Positions 46,312 through 56,355 of a DNA stretch of 64,000 bases are shown here, in pieces. Numbering within the stretch: the first letter of the stretch is position 1; every line of letters starts with the position of its first letter. The translations under genes were made by a program, and so were the position numbers. The DNA comes from Aggregatibacter segnis (GTDB lineage Bacteria; Pseudomonadota; Gammaproteobacteria; Enterobacterales; Pasteurellaceae), in the NCBI RefSeq assembly GCF_003130075.1, contig NZ_NRCW01000002.1, positions 186,001-250,000 on the forward strand, in the 5' to 3' direction. The notes under the pieces were generated by a model. It made no database searches and had not been told where the DNA came from. It saw only the letters and a program-made list of their open reading frames with translations.

Positions 46312-48543
46312 TTAGAATTCCACTTTGGTATTAAAGATAAACTCACGTCCATAACCCAACGCCACCGGAATCAGTGTGTTTGTTGCATTGCCTGAAGTAG
46401 ATGGGAAGTAGGTTTTATCCGTTAAGTTTTTACCGTTAAGTTGGAATGACACTTTCTTGCCGGAGATTTTGGTATCGTAGGCAATGAAGGCGTCATACAC
46501 TACGGCATGTGGAATTTTATACGATTTCGCGTAGTTATTTGTATAGGCATACCAAGATCCCAAATAACGAGCGCCACCGCCAACACGGATATTGCCGAAA
46601 TCAAATTCGCCCACATTATAAGCCAAGAATAAGGAGGCTTGATGCTTCGGTACGCCGGAAAGCTGCTGATTCACCGCGTCAGGGTATTTTTCATTTTCTA
46701 AGGATTTCACTTTGGTGTAAGTATAGTTCGCCGCCACGCTCAACTGATCGGTAAGTTGACCGTTTAAGTCAAATTCCACACCGCGGGAACGTTGTTTGCC
46801 GACGATATTTAATTCGGCATTAGCGCCACTACCCACTGCTTCTGCCACATTACGTTTATTGATGTTAAATAACGAAACTGTTGCATTAAAACCGGCATTT
46901 TCATACTTCGCACCAATTTCAACGGATTTGCCTTGTTCAGGTTTCAAATCGCCGTTCACAGGAGTTGCAACGCTCATTTGCGGACGGAAGGATTCCGAGT
47001 AATTAGCAAAAGTGGCAAAATCAGGCGTAAATTTATATACCGCACCTAATTGATAAAGCAACTTACCATCGTGCTGATCCGTATTACCGGTCTTCGTTAC
47101 GTTTTGTCCTTTTGACACATCACAATTTGCTGCATTTAAACAATGGCGACCGGCAAATTGGTCAAAATATTCATAACGTAAACCGCCGGTCATAATAAAG
47201 CGGTCAGTGAAATAAGCGGTATCTTGAACGTAAACACCGACAGTTTTTAAATAGTTATATTGGTAAGCATTGCCATTGCCGTTTTTCTTCTGCGCAACAG
47301 GATTGGTGTAGTTTGGATGATCAATATTAATATCGGAATCCATGATGCCTTGGTTATAAATTGGACCAATATCACGAATATTACGCATAACATCCACACC
47401 GGCGACAAAACGGTTAGCAATCTCACCAATACCGAATTCACCCACGATATTTAATGTGCCACTATGCACGCGTTGATCGCCTTGTTGTTGCTCTATGGCT
47501 CGGCGTACATGGCGTGCTTTTAATTCTGGAGAGGTGATCACGCCCTTTTTATTTTTAACCGCAGGGATCGGTGTGTCTGCAACATTAATATTCGAAATAC
47601 GCGCTTGATTATAGAAATATTCATAACGGGCATAGTTATAACCAGCGTTTAACTTCCAGTTATCGTTAAGTTTATGCTCAACTTTAAAATCAATGTTATC
47701 GGTTTTTGCCGTGGTTTCATTATTCGGTTCGTCTAAACGGCGGGAGACCGGAATATTCGGCAGAGAATTTGTCGCCGTTAATAAATTCGTCCCACGATCA
47801 AACGGCTCAAGAATATCTTTATGCTCATACGCCACGAAGACTTTGGTGGTGTCATTTTCCCAAGAAAGAGAAGGCGCATAAGTGGTGTTTTTAATTTTGC
47901 CGAAGTTACGCCAATAGTTCTTTTCTTGTTTGTCATAAATAAAACGATAAGCAAAGCCATTGCCTAAGCCGCCGGTGAAATCCACTTGTGTTCCCCACAA
48001 ACGATGATTTCCCAATGTGCCGCCCACTACATATTTCGGTGTTTGTTGCGGTTTTTTGGTAATGATATTGACGACACCGCCCGGATCTTGAATGCCATAA
48101 AGCACAGAGGCTGGGCCTTTTAAGACTTCGACTGTTTCCGTGGTGGCACTAAAGTTCTTGGCAGGGCCGGCTTGCAAGCCGTTACGCATAATCGAATTAT
48201 CACGATTGCCGCCAAAACCGCGTTTTTGAATGGAATCGAACATGCCGCCTAAGGTATTAGCTTGACTAACGCCACTCACATTGTAAAGCGCATCAATTAA
48301 GGATTCGGGTTTACGATCTTTTAATAATTGGGTGGAAAGAATATTGACCGTGTTCGGTGTATCCAGCACAGGCACCTCGGCTTTTGAGACCACAGAGGTC
48401 CCGGTGGTTTGATAACCGTTTTGCTTAATGCCGGTATCTTCAACAGTGATTTGTTCAAGATTTTCCGTTTTTTCTTCCGCATAAACAGACATGGATACCG
48501 CCGTTAAAAGTGCGGTGGAAATCAGGCTTAATTTAAATTTCAT
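46312..48543 (-). CDS. TonB-dependent siderophore receptor
   Basis: 743 residues from the ATG at 48543 after AAAAGG; seven upstream in-frame codons are not needed. A signal peptide (about 1-22, ending VYAEE) precedes a TonB-box-like EQITVED and a plug domain ([48 protein letters not shown]). The beta-barrel ends in a terminal Phe (FNTKVEF). The pattern is that of ferric hydroxamate/siderophore receptors (FhuE/FpvA-like). The ligand is not predictable. A Fur-like palindrome precedes it. An uptake signal encodes part of the signal peptide (TALL). Confidence 0.93.
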   Translation of the reverse strand: MKFKLSLISTALLTAVSMSVYAEEKTENLEQITVEDTGIKQNGYQTTGTSVVSKAEVPVLDTPNTVNILSTQLLKDRKPESLIDALYNVSGVSQANTLGGMFDSIQKRGFGGNRDNSIMRNGLQAGPAKNFSATTETVEVLKGPASVLYGIQDPGGVVNIITKKPQQTPKYVVGGTLGNHRLWGTQVDFTGGLGNGFAYRFIYDKQEKNYWRNFGKIKNTTYAPSLSWENDTTKVFVAYEHKDILEPFDRGTNLLTATNSLPNIPVSRRLDEPNNETTAKTDNIDFKVEHKLNDNWKLNAGYNYARYEYFYNQARISNINVADTPIPAVKNKKGVITSPELKARHVRRAIEQQQGDQRVHSGTLNIVGEFGIGEIANRFVAGVDVMRNIRDIGPIYNQGIMDSDINIDHPNYTNPVAQKKNGNGNAYQYNYLKTVGVYVQDTAYFTDRFIMTGGLRYEYFDQFAGRHCLNAANCDVSKGQNVTKTGNTDQHDGKLLYQLGAVYKFTPDFATFANYSESFRPQMSVATPVNGDLKPEQGKSVEIGAKYENAGFNATVSLFNINKRNVAEAVGSGANAELNIVGKQRSRGVEFDLNGQLTDQLSVAANYTYTKVKSLENEKYPDAVNQQLSGVPKHQASLFLAYNVGEFDFGNIRVGGGARYLGSWYAYTNNYAKSYKIPHAVVYDAFIAYDTKISGKKVSFQLNGKNLTDKTYFPSTSGNATNTLIPVALGYGREFIFNTKVEF

Positions 48544-48600
48544 AACATTACCTTTTCGAGTCAAAAAACGGCGACAGTATAGCTGAAAAGGTTCAGCTGA

Positions 48601-48621
48601 AAAAGAGAATTATTCTCTTTT
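48601..48621. promoter_or_regulatory. Fur-like palindrome before the receptor gene
   Basis: Perfect inverted repeat: AAAAGAGAAT and ATTCTCTTTT around a single T, 58 bases upstream of the receptor ATG. It resembles the Fur 7-1-7 dyad (TGATAAT-N-ATTATCA) at about half of its positions, and the location and gene function fit iron control. Confidence 0.55.
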
Positions 48622-48666
48622 AAACACTAAAAAAACATCTCAAAAAACAACCGCACTTTAGATGAA

Positions 48667-48698
48667 AAAAGCCTGCTACAACGGTAACAGGCTTCTCT
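48667..48698 (-). terminator. Terminator after norM
   Basis: AAGCCTG and CAGGCTT arms, with T6 on the minus strand. Confidence 0.85.
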
Positions 48699-50096
48699 TT
48701 ATTTCAATTTTTCTAAACGTGCTAACAAGACTTCATCCGGCAAACGCTGAATTTTTCGGAGACGATAAATTAATAAAATGGCCGCTAAGGTTAAACTCAC
48801 AATAAAGGCAATCCAGAACCCTTTCGCCGCAATACCACCGGTAATAATCAAATCGGTACGCGCCAATGTGTAACCGAGTGGCATACCGACAACCCAATAG
48901 CAAAATAATGTGATGTATAAAATGGCTTTGGTGTCTTTATAACCACGCAACACGCCACCGATAATCACTTGTACCGTGTCAGAAAATTGGTATAGCGAGG
49001 CAATTAATAATAAGGTGCCTGCCATGGCAATCACTTCAACGTCTTTCACAAAAATAGCGGCGATATGTTCTCGTAAAATTACCGTTAAAAATGCAGTGAT
49101 TATCGCAACCGATAATCCGACCGCCAAGGCAGAATACGACACCAATTTTGCCCCATGTGGAGATTTTTCACCTAAACGCTGTCCCACTAAGATGGTGGTT
49201 GCCATGCCAATCGACATAGGCAACATGAAGACAAACGAACTGGTGTTTAAGGCAATTTGGTGGCTCGCCACAACATCGGCGCCAAGCGGCGATAAAAATA
49301 ATGAAGTTAATGCAAACAACGCCACTTCACAACACAGCGCCATGGCGATAGGAAACCCAAGTTTCAGCAACTTGCTCAATGTACGCACATTCGGACGTTC
49401 GATAATCTTGTCGAAGACCTTTAAATCACGTTGATTTCTCGCGCGCATACAATAAGTCAACATGAGAAGACACATCATCCAGTTCACGATTGCCGTCGCA
49501 ATACCACAGCCCACCGCCCCAAATGCCGGAATACCGAGTTTGCCGTAAATGAAAATATAGTTAAGGGGAATGTTGAGCATTAAACCGAGGAAAGCAATCA
49601 CCATGGCAGGCTTGGTTTTGGCAATACCGTCATTTAAACAACGAAAATTAATCATTAATAAATAACCCGGCAAGCCCCAAATCATGGCGTGTAAATAGCC
49701 GCTTGTGATCTCCGCCAAACGAGGTTCCATATCCATGTTTTGTAAGACAACATCGCTGTGATAAATCAATAAACCGAGCGGAATACAGCTAAAGAACACA
49801 ATCCAGATGCCTTGGCGTACCTGATGAGCAATCCGTTTACGCTGACCGGAGCCATTCAAATAGGAAATGGTCGGAGGCAAGGCGAGTAACAACCCGTGTC
49901 CGAATAACACCAACGGCAACCAAATGGATGCGCCGACGGAAATAGCCGCCATGTCAGCCGCACTCACGCGCCCTGCCATAATGGTATCCACCATCCCCAT
50001 GGAATTTTGCGCAATTTGCGCAAGCAAAATCGGAATGGCGATAGCAATTAATTTTTTGGCTTCAATATGATATTCTTTGACGAAGTTTACATTCAT
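48699..50096 (-). CDS. norM: MATE-family multidrug efflux pump NorM/HmrM
   Basis: 465 residues with 12 membrane helices. [41 protein letters not shown] is the MATE N-terminal signature. It exports cationic drugs and fluoroquinolone-type compounds in exchange for Na+ or H+. Length matches H. influenzae HmrM (464). It is divergent from ribE with a 26-base gap between starts, the same pairing as mdtK/ribE in E. coli. Confidence 0.95.
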   Translation of the reverse strand: MNVNFVKEYHIEAKKLIAIAIPILLAQIAQNSMGMVDTIMAGRVSAADMAAISVGASIWLPLVLFGHGLLLALPPTISYLNGSGQRKRIAHQVRQGIWIVFFSCIPLGLLIYHSDVVLQNMDMEPRLAEITSGYLHAMIWGLPGYLLMINFRCLNDGIAKTKPAMVIAFLGLMLNIPLNYIFIYGKLGIPAFGAVGCGIATAIVNWMMCLLMLTYCMRARNQRDLKVFDKIIERPNVRTLSKLLKLGFPIAMALCCEVALFALTSLFLSPLGADVVASHQIALNTSSFVFMLPMSIGMATTILVGQRLGEKSPHGAKLVSYSALAVGLSVAIITAFLTVILREHIAAIFVKDVEVIAMAGTLLLIASLYQFSDTVQVIIGGVLRGYKDTKAILYITLFCYWVVGMPLGYTLARTDLIITGGIAAKGFWIAFIVSLTLAAILLIYRLRKIQRLPDEVLLARLEKLK

Positions 50097-50122
50097 AAAT
50101 AAATAGATGTCGAGAGGTCATT

Positions 50123-50737
50123 ATGTTTACAGGCATTGTGCAAGGTACGGCACAAATTAAGGCTATTACAGAAGGGACTAATTTTAGAACACACGTGGTG
50201 GAAATGCCACAAGAAATGCTGAAAGGATTACAAATCGGTGCGTCTGTTGCGCACAACGGCGTGTGTTTAACTGTCACGGAAATCAAAGGCAATTTGGTGA
50301 GTTTCGACTTAATGCAAGAAACCTTGAAAATCACTAATTTGGGCGAGTTAAAGATCGGCGATTTTGTGAATATCGAGCGCGCCATGCAAATGGGCACAGA
50401 AATCGGTGGACATATTTTATCCGGCCATGTGTATTGCACGGCGGACATCGTTGAACGAATCCCTTCCGAAAACAACCTACAAATTTGGTTCCAACTGCCA
50501 AATAAAGCCATGATGAAATATGTGTTAACCAAAGGCTTTATTGCCGTGGATGGCATTAGTTTAACCATCGGTGAAGTCCGTGAACAAAGCTTCTGCGTGA
50601 ATCTCATTCCGGAAACAATTCATCGTACATTGATCGGCAAGAAAGACATCGGTAACAAAGTCAATATTGAAATCGATCCGCAAACGCAAGCTATTGTGGA
50701 TACGGTTGAACGTTATTTGACACAGAAAGAAGCCTAA
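50123..50737 (+). CDS. ribE: Riboflavin synthase, alpha subunit
   Basis: 204 residues made of two tandem lumazine-binding repeats. The first starts [12 protein letters not shown] with [13 protein letters not shown]; the second includes [13 protein letters not shown] and [16 protein letters not shown]. It dismutates two 6,7-dimethyl-8-ribityllumazine molecules to riboflavin. No riboswitch is visible in the short 26-base leader. Confidence 0.97.
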   Translation: MFTGIVQGTAQIKAITEGTNFRTHVVEMPQEMLKGLQIGASVAHNGVCLTVTEIKGNLVSFDLMQETLKITNLGELKIGDFVNIERAMQMGTEIGGHILSGHVYCTADIVERIPSENNLQIWFQLPNKAMMKYVLTKGFIAVDGISLTIGEVREQSFCVNLIPETIHRTLIGKKDIGNKVNIEIDPQTQAIVDTVERYLTQKEA

Positions 50738-50837
50738 AAGTGCGGTGTTTTTTAGCGGCGTTTTTTCATCAGAATTTATTAGCTAAAACGCCCGTTTTGC
50801 TTTAGAATCAGCCATCAATTTTTTCAACGAGATTATT

Positions 50838-51140
50838 ATGTCAATTACATTATCAACCAAACAAAAACAATATTTAAAAGGCCTTGCCCACCATTTAAGT
50901 CCGGTGGTCATGCTCGGTGGCAATGGTTTAACGGAAGGCGTGTTGGCGGAAATTGATTTGTCACTCAATCATCACGAATTGATTAAAGTGAAAATCAACG
51001 GTTCCGATCGTGAAACCAAACAATTAATTATTGATGCTATCGTGCGTGAAACCGGTGCTGCGGAAGTACAAACTATCGGTCATGTATTAGTGTTGTATCG
51101 CCCAAGTGAAGAAAATAAAATCCAACTTCCGCGTAAATAA
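50838..51140 (+). CDS. yhbY: YhbY, CRM-domain ribosome-associated RNA-binding protein
   Basis: 100 residues. LSTKQKQYLKGLAHHLSPVVMLGGNGLTEGVLAEIDLSLNHHELIKVKI is the CRM domain with its GxxG loop (GGNG). YhbY binds pre-50S particles in E. coli. Convergent with greA, sharing a terminator. Confidence 0.97.
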   Translation: MSITLSTKQKQYLKGLAHHLSPVVMLGGNGLTEGVLAEIDLSLNHHELIKVKINGSDRETKQLIIDAIVRETGAAEVQTIGHVLVLYRPSEENKIQLPRK

Positions 51141-51155
51141 CCTAAAAAGTAAACA

Positions 51156-51190
51156 TGAAAAAAGGCAGTTTAAAACTGCCTTTTTATTAT
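51156..51190. terminator. Bidirectional terminator between yhbY and greA
   Basis: AAAAGGCAGTTT and AAACTGCCTTTT arms with A/T runs. Confidence 0.9.
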
Positions 51191-51204
51191 CCGTTTTAGT
51201 GAGT

Positions 51205-51681
51205 TTAAACATACTCTACTTCAATAATTTCAAATTCAACCGCACCGCCCGGTGTGGTGATATTGACGACATCGTCCACTTCTTTACCCACCAAACCACG
51301 AGCAATCGGCGAATTCACAGAAATCAACCCGTTTTTAATGTCGGCTTCATCATCGCCCACAATACGATAAGTCACTTCTTCATCTGTATTGGTATTAAAT
51401 AGCACCACCGTTGCACCAAAGATCACTTTGCCGTTATTGGGAATTTTTGTGACATCAATTATTTGGCTGTTACCGAGTTTACCTTCGATTTCTTGAATGC
51501 GTCCTTCGCAGAAACCTTGTTGTTCACGCGCTGCATGATATTCCGCATTCTCTTTTAAGTCGCCATGTTCACGTGCTTCTGCAATGGCTTTGATAATTTC
51601 CGGACGACGTTCATTCTTCAAATAATCCAGTTCTTCACGCAATAATTGCGCGCCACGAACGGTCATTGGAATTTGTTGCAT
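51205..51681 (-). CDS. greA: Transcription elongation factor GreA
   Basis: 158 residues. N-terminal coiled coil (about 10-75: [46 protein letters not shown]) with acidic tip, then the FKBP-like C-terminal domain ([29 protein letters not shown] ending). It rescues backtracked RNA polymerase by stimulating transcript cleavage. Its leader holds an intrinsic terminator (51703-51739). Confidence 0.98.
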   Translation of the reverse strand: MQQIPMTVRGAQLLREELDYLKNERRPEIIKAIAEAREHGDLKENAEYHAAREQQGFCEGRIQEIEGKLGNSQIIDVTKIPNNGKVIFGATVVLFNTNTDEEVTYRIVGDDEADIKNGLISVNSPIARGLVGKEVDDVVNITTPGGAVEFEIIEVEYV

Positions 51682-51702
51682 TCTTCTTTTCCCTAAATTT
51701 AA

Positions 51703-51739
51703 ACAAAAGAAAAACCGTGGAATCCCAGGGATTCCACAG
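51703..51739 (-). promoter_or_regulatory. Intrinsic terminator in the greA leader, GraL-like
   Basis: On the minus strand GTGGAATCC and GGATTCCAC (9-3-9, extended by G-C pairs) are followed by TTTTTCTTTT, about 35 bases upstream of the greA start. In E. coli most greA-promoter transcripts end in the leader, giving the GraL small RNAs; this is the same arrangement in the same gap between greA and dacB. Confidence 0.65.
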
Positions 51740-51864
51740 CATAAATTAATCCGTTATAGAGGGAGAAAAGCATTTACTCCCGCGTATTCGCGTACTATTA
51801 TTGTTCGCCTGAAAAAAAATAGCAACCTCAAGTCTAAATTATGTGTCAGTTTTACTCATTTCGT

Positions 51865-53283
51865 ATGTTCAAAAAAATCTGTTTTTTCCTTGGCTTAACA
51901 GCAACCACTTCGACTTTTGCCAATGTTGATGTAAACAATTACCTCGACAAACTACCTGAGGGTGCAAATTTGGCTTTTATCGCCAAAAACATTAATCAAA
52001 ATAAGATTGTTGCCGACTATCAAGGGCAAACCTTCATGTTACCCGCCAGTACACAAAAAGTGTTCACCGCGTTGGCGGCAAAATTAGCGCTCGGCGATTC
52101 ATTTCAATTTCAGACCGCTCTTTTAACCAACGGAAAAGTACAAAATGGTCAACTCGACGGCGATTTAATCGTACGTTTCACAGGAGACCCTGATCTCACC
52201 AGCGGACAATTATTCAACTTATTCGCAGAATTAAAGAAACAAAACATCAATAAAATCACCGGCAATTTGATCTTGGATACCTCTGTGTTTACCGGTCATG
52301 ATCGCGGTTTAGGTTGGATTTGGAACGACCTGACCATGTGTTTTAATTCTCCACCTGCGGCGGTAAACATTGATAATAACTGCTTCTATGTGGATATTGA
52401 TGCGAACCTGCCGGAAGGACAACAAGTTAAATTTAACGTGCCGTCACAGTACCCGATTCAAGTGTTTGGACAGGTTTATGTGGCTGGTAAAGAGGAAGCC
52501 GGCTATTGCCAATTAGATGCGGTGGTACACGACAATAACCGCTATCAAGTGAAAGGTTGTTTAGCGCGCCAAGCCAAGCCTTTTGGATTGAGTTTTGCCG
52601 TACAAGATCCTGATGCTTACGCTGCGGCGATTATTCAACGTCAGCTAAAACGCCTGAACATTGAATTTAACGGTCAAGTGCAACAACCCTATCGTCAGCA
52701 ACAAGGACAGGTTTTAGCACAACATCTTTCGAAACCGTTGCCAGAACTCATCAAGAAAATGATGAAAAAATCCGATAACCAAATTGCCGATGCCTTGTTC
52801 CGTACCATTGCTTATTATAAATATAAACGCCCTGCATCGTTCCAATTGGGTACATTAGCGATGAAAAGCGTGTTATCGCAGGTAGGCATTAAATTTGGTA
52901 ACAGCATTATTGCTGACGGTTCCGGGCTTTCCCGCCATAATTTGGTCGCACCACAAACCATGTTACAGGTATTGGATTACATCGCTAAAAATGAAGACAA
53001 ATTACATTTGCTGGACACCTTCCCGATTGCCGGTGTTGATGGCACATTGAGCGGACGCGGCTCCTTAATCAATCCGCCGTTAATAAAAAATGTGATAGCT
53101 AAAACCGGGGCATTAAAAGGCGTGTACAATTTGGCAGGCTACCTCACCAACGCACGTGGTGAAAAAGTGGCATTCGTACAATTCATCAATGGATATTCTA
53201 CCGGCGATTTAGAAAGCAAAACCAAACGTGCCCCGCTGGTACAATTTGAAAGCGGCGTGTATAACGCATTGTATCAGGATTGA
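51865..53283 (+). CDS. dacB: D-alanyl-D-alanine carboxypeptidase/endopeptidase, PBP4
   Basis: 472 residues from the ATG at 51865, which gives a normal signal peptide (MFKKICFFLGLTATTSTFA). The ATG at 51841 is eight codons earlier and cannot be excluded. Penicillin-binding motifs: SxxK in LPASTQKVFTALAAK, SxN in KKSDNQIADALF, and KTG in AKTGALKGVYNL, with the PBP4-specific insertion domains between the first two. It trims and cleaves peptidoglycan crosslinks in the periplasm. Divergent from greA. Confidence 0.95.
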   Translation: MFKKICFFLGLTATTSTFANVDVNNYLDKLPEGANLAFIAKNINQNKIVADYQGQTFMLPASTQKVFTALAAKLALGDSFQFQTALLTNGKVQNGQLDGDLIVRFTGDPDLTSGQLFNLFAELKKQNINKITGNLILDTSVFTGHDRGLGWIWNDLTMCFNSPPAAVNIDNNCFYVDIDANLPEGQQVKFNVPSQYPIQVFGQVYVAGKEEAGYCQLDAVVHDNNRYQVKGCLARQAKPFGLSFAVQDPDAYAAAIIQRQLKRLNIEFNGQVQQPYRQQQGQVLAQHLSKPLPELIKKMMKKSDNQIADALFRTIAYYKYKRPASFQLGTLAMKSVLSQVGIKFGNSIIADGSGLSRHNLVAPQTMLQVLDYIAKNEDKLHLLDTFPIAGVDGTLSGRGSLINPPLIKNVIAKTGALKGVYNLAGYLTNARGEKVAFVQFINGYSTGDLESKTKRAPLVQFESGVYNALYQD

Positions 53284-53299
53284 TTTAATACAGCAGAAA

Positions 53300-53362
53300 T
53301 GAAAGTGCGGTGGATTTTTCAAACGTTTTAAAACGCCTCTAAAATCCACCGCACTTTTAATT
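53300..53362. terminator. Long uptake-signal-pair hairpin between dacB and folE
   Basis: AAAGTGCGGTGGATTTT (53302-53318) and AAAATCCACCGCACTTT (53341-53357) form a 17-base perfect stem extending well beyond the uptake core, followed by T/A runs. Confidence 0.85.
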
Positions 53363-53393
53363 TAATTGAGCGACCGACGAATCCGTCGCAAGA

Positions 53394-54050
53394 TTATTTA
53401 TTAATCAAACTCAAAAATTCTTTGCGTGTTTCACGATCTTCTAAGAATACTCCACCAAAGGCGGATGTCACCGTATAACTGTTGGTGTCTTTAATGCCGC
53501 GACATTTCACACAGAAATGGGTGGCCTTCACATACACTGCCACATCTTCCGTTTCCAAAATCGTTTGAAAAGCCAATAAAATTTGCTCTGTTAAACGTTC
53601 CTGCACTTGCGGACGTTGGGCGAAAAATGCCACTACGCGATTAATTTTCGATAACCCGATCACCCAGTTTTTAGGGTAATAAGCCACGGAAACCATGCCA
53701 TCGATCGTGACAAAATGGTGCTCGCAGGTGCTGGTTAAGGTAACATCATTGACTAACACCATTTCGCTCACCTTCATACGATTGGCGATATTGGTGATTT
53801 TCGGGAAGTTGGCATAATCCAAGCCACTGAAGATTTCATCCACAAACATTTTTGCAAGACGTGACGGGGTTTCTTCAATGCTATCATCATTTAAATCCAA
53901 ACCGATTAAACGCAAAACTTCCTGCATGTGTTGTTCGATTTTTGTGCGGCGATCATCTTTTGTTTCATTCAACACCGCCATCGGTGTTTCAATTCCTTTC
54001 TGAACCAGCGCCGTGCGGACTTTCTCTGCTTCAGGTGAAATATCGTTCAT
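53394..54050 (-). CDS. folE: GTP cyclohydrolase I
   Basis: 218 residues. Zinc and active-site motifs [13 protein letters not shown] and [27 protein letters not shown] are present, as is [22 protein letters not shown]. It opens GTP to dihydroneopterin triphosphate, the first step to folate. It is divergent from moeA-moeB, an arrangement also seen in Haemophilus. Confidence 0.97.
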   Translation of the reverse strand: MNDISPEAEKVRTALVQKGIETPMAVLNETKDDRRTKIEQHMQEVLRLIGLDLNDDSIEETPSRLAKMFVDEIFSGLDYANFPKITNIANRMKVSEMVLVNDVTLTSTCEHHFVTIDGMVSVAYYPKNWVIGLSKINRVVAFFAQRPQVQERLTEQILLAFQTILETEDVAVYVKATHFCVKCRGIKDTNSYTVTSAFGGVFLEDRETRKEFLSLINK

Positions 54051-54242
54051 TTACTGCTCCCAATAAAAATAATGCCGCATTTTAACAAAATCACCGGCAA
54101 TAATAAAATGAAGATAATGACTATCCTCCATGAAAAGTTTTATTTAAAACCTATTTCAACCTGTTCTCTTACAAGTATTTTTTGAAACATCCTAAAGCCC
54201 GAGTATAATGGGCGGACTTTTTTATTCTTACAAGGATTCCGT

Positions 54243-55457
54243 ATGTTGCCACTGTCTCAAGCACTTGAACAAATGTTAAATCAACTTCCTTCTCCGACTG
54301 GCACGGAAACGTTGCCGATACATCAAGCCAGTCAACGAATTTGTGCTGAAAATGTCGTTTCTCCGATTAATGTGCCTTCGTTCGATAACTCTGCGATGGA
54401 CGGCTATGCAGTACGGTTGGCAGATTTACAACAATCCATGACACTCTCTGTTGCCGGGAAAGCCTTTGCCGGTGCGCCTTTTGAGGGAGAATGGACAGCA
54501 CAAAGTGCAGTCAGAATTATGACTGGTGCGATGATTCCGCAAGGTGCTGATGCGGTGGTGATGCAAGAAGATGTCCAAGTGAACGATGATGGCTCAGTAA
54601 CGTTCACCAGTCTGCCTAAATTGGGTCAAAACATTCGCCGTATTGGGGAAGATGTGAAAGAAGGCAATGTGGTATTACAACAAGGTACATTGTTAAACGC
54701 GGTATCCTTACCCCTCCTTGCCTCTCTAGGCATTGAAAAAGTGGCTGTGTTTCCACGTTTAAAAGTGGCCGTGCTTTCTACCGGCGATGAGCTGGTTCCG
54801 GTCGGTCAACCGTTACAAGCCGGTCAAATTTATGATACGAACCGTTTCACCGTAAAACTGTTGTTAGAAAAACTCAATTGCGACGTATTGGATTTCGGCA
54901 TTTTACCGGACAACGAAGCACAATTTGAAAAAGCCTTTTTAGACGCGCAACAACAAGCGGATTTGGTGATCACCAGTGGCGGTGTGTCTGTGGGGGAAGC
55001 GGATTTCACCAAACATATTTTAGAAAAAGTCGGCAAAATCAACTTCTGGAAAATCGCCATTAAACCGGGCAAACCTTTTGCTTTTGGTAAATTAGAAAAA
55101 GCCTGGTTCTGTGGTTTGCCGGGCAATCCGGTGTCAGCTTTGGTCACTTTCTATCAATTAGTACAACCGGCAATTGCCAAACTAAGCGGTTACAGTCAAT
55201 GGAGAGCCCCAATGCGTTTACCGGCCATTGCGGCGAGCAATCTGAAAAAAGCCCCGGGACGCTTGGATTTCCAACGGGGTTTCTATCAACTCAACGCACA
55301 AGGGCAAATTGAAGTGCAACCGGTGGGCTTCCAAGGCTCGCATTTGTTTAGTTCCTTTGTGAAAAGCAACTGCTTTATCGTGCTGGAACAAGAGCGTGGC
55401 AACATTGCCGCGGGCGAAACCGTCACCATCGAGCCTTTCAACGATTTATTACGCTAA
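54243..55457 (+). CDS. moeA: Molybdopterin molybdenumtransferase
   Basis: 404 residues. VPSFDNSAMDGYAVR, AGAPFEGEWTAQSAVRIMTGAMIPQGADAVVMQED-type core (GAPF...RIMTGAMIP), LSTGDELV, ITSGGVSVGEADF and KPGKPFAFG...GLPGNPVSALVTF are the MoeA motifs. It inserts molybdate into adenylylated molybdopterin. moeB starts 15 bases downstream. Confidence 0.97.
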   Translation: MLPLSQALEQMLNQLPSPTGTETLPIHQASQRICAENVVSPINVPSFDNSAMDGYAVRLADLQQSMTLSVAGKAFAGAPFEGEWTAQSAVRIMTGAMIPQGADAVVMQEDVQVNDDGSVTFTSLPKLGQNIRRIGEDVKEGNVVLQQGTLLNAVSLPLLASLGIEKVAVFPRLKVAVLSTGDELVPVGQPLQAGQIYDTNRFTVKLLLEKLNCDVLDFGILPDNEAQFEKAFLDAQQQADLVITSGGVSVGEADFTKHILEKVGKINFWKIAIKPGKPFAFGKLEKAWFCGLPGNPVSALVTFYQLVQPAIAKLSGYSQWRAPMRLPAIAASNLKKAPGRLDFQRGFYQLNAQGQIEVQPVGFQGSHLFSSFVKSNCFIVLEQERGNIAAGETVTIEPFNDLLR

Positions 55458-55472
55458 TATATTGAGTTTGTT

Positions 55473-56201
55473 ATGGAATTAACTCATCAAGAAGAATTGC
55501 GTTACAACCGTCAAATCGTGTTGAAGGACATTGATTTTGACGGGCAGGAAACGCTAAAGAATACAAAAATGTTGATTGTTGGTCTCGGCGGATTAGGTTG
55601 TGCTGCCGGCCAATATTTAGCCGTTGCCGGTGTGGGTCATTTGACCTTACTGGATTTCGACACCGTGGATTTATCTAACTTACAACGCCAAGTGTTGCAT
55701 GATGACAGTCGCCTTGGTATGCCAAAAGTGGAATCAGCGAAACTTTCCTTGCAACGTCTGAACCCGCACATTCAGGTGGACACTATCCATCAATTATTGG
55801 ATGAACAGCAACTTCACGACTTAGTTAGCAAATTTGATATGGTATTGGATTGCACCGACAACATCACGACACGCAATCAATTAGATTTAGCTTGTGCCGC
55901 ACATAAAATTCCACTCATTTCCGGTGCGGCAATTCGTATGGAAGGACAGGTTTCTGTTTTCACTTATGAAGACAACACACCAACCTATCATACGCTCAGC
56001 CGCTTATTCGGCGACAACGTGTTAAGCTGTGTAGAAGCCGGTGTGTTGGCACCGATTGTCGGCTTAGTTGGTTCTATTCAAGCCTTGGAAGCCATCAAAG
56101 TGCGGTTAAAAATCGGCACGAATTTATGCGGCAGATTGTTGTTGATTGATGGAATGACCATGTCGGTAAGAGAAGTCAAATTGCTAAATAGCAGTATATA
56201 A
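55473..56201 (+). CDS. moeB: MoeB-like molybdopterin-synthase adenylyltransferase lacking zinc cysteines
   Basis: 242 residues. LRYNRQIVLKDIDFDGQETL, the nucleotide motif IVGLGGLGCAAGQYLAVAGVG, DLSNLQRQVLH and VLDCTDNITTRNQL are all MoeB/UBA-type. Normal MoeB binds zinc with two CxxC pairs. Here the first is replaced by T171-Y-H-T174 (usually CYRC), and the protein ends LLNSSI without the second. It normally adenylates the C-terminus of MoaD. Loss of both pairs is clear in the sequence; the effect on activity is unknown. Confidence 0.92.
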   Translation: MELTHQEELRYNRQIVLKDIDFDGQETLKNTKMLIVGLGGLGCAAGQYLAVAGVGHLTLLDFDTVDLSNLQRQVLHDDSRLGMPKVESAKLSLQRLNPHIQVDTIHQLLDEQQLHDLVSKFDMVLDCTDNITTRNQLDLACAAHKIPLISGAAIRMEGQVSVFTYEDNTPTYHTLSRLFGDNVLSCVEAGVLAPIVGLVGSIQALEAIKVRLKIGTNLCGRLLLIDGMTMSVREVKLLNSSI

Positions 56202-56203
56202 AA

Positions 56204-56241
56204 CAATGGCGGCACGCAACGGAAAATGCGTGCCGCCATGA
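56204..56241 (+). terminator. Strong hairpin after moeB
   Basis: ATGGCGGCACGCA (56206-56218) and TGCGTGCCGCCAT (56227-56239) form a perfect 13-base stem with an 8-base loop, three bases after the stop codon, but no proper U run follows. Confidence 0.6.
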
Positions 56242-56355
56242 AATTGTTTAAATATTCAATTACGCTTTTCTAAAAAATACCTTCAAAATCCACCGCACTT
56301 TATCCCCTCTATTTCAACAATAAGCCATCAGACAATAAAAATGCGTTACGTTATT

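Noticed and set aside
50097..50122. FMN riboswitch before ribE
   Set aside because: The gap to norM is only 26 bases, too short for an RFN element.
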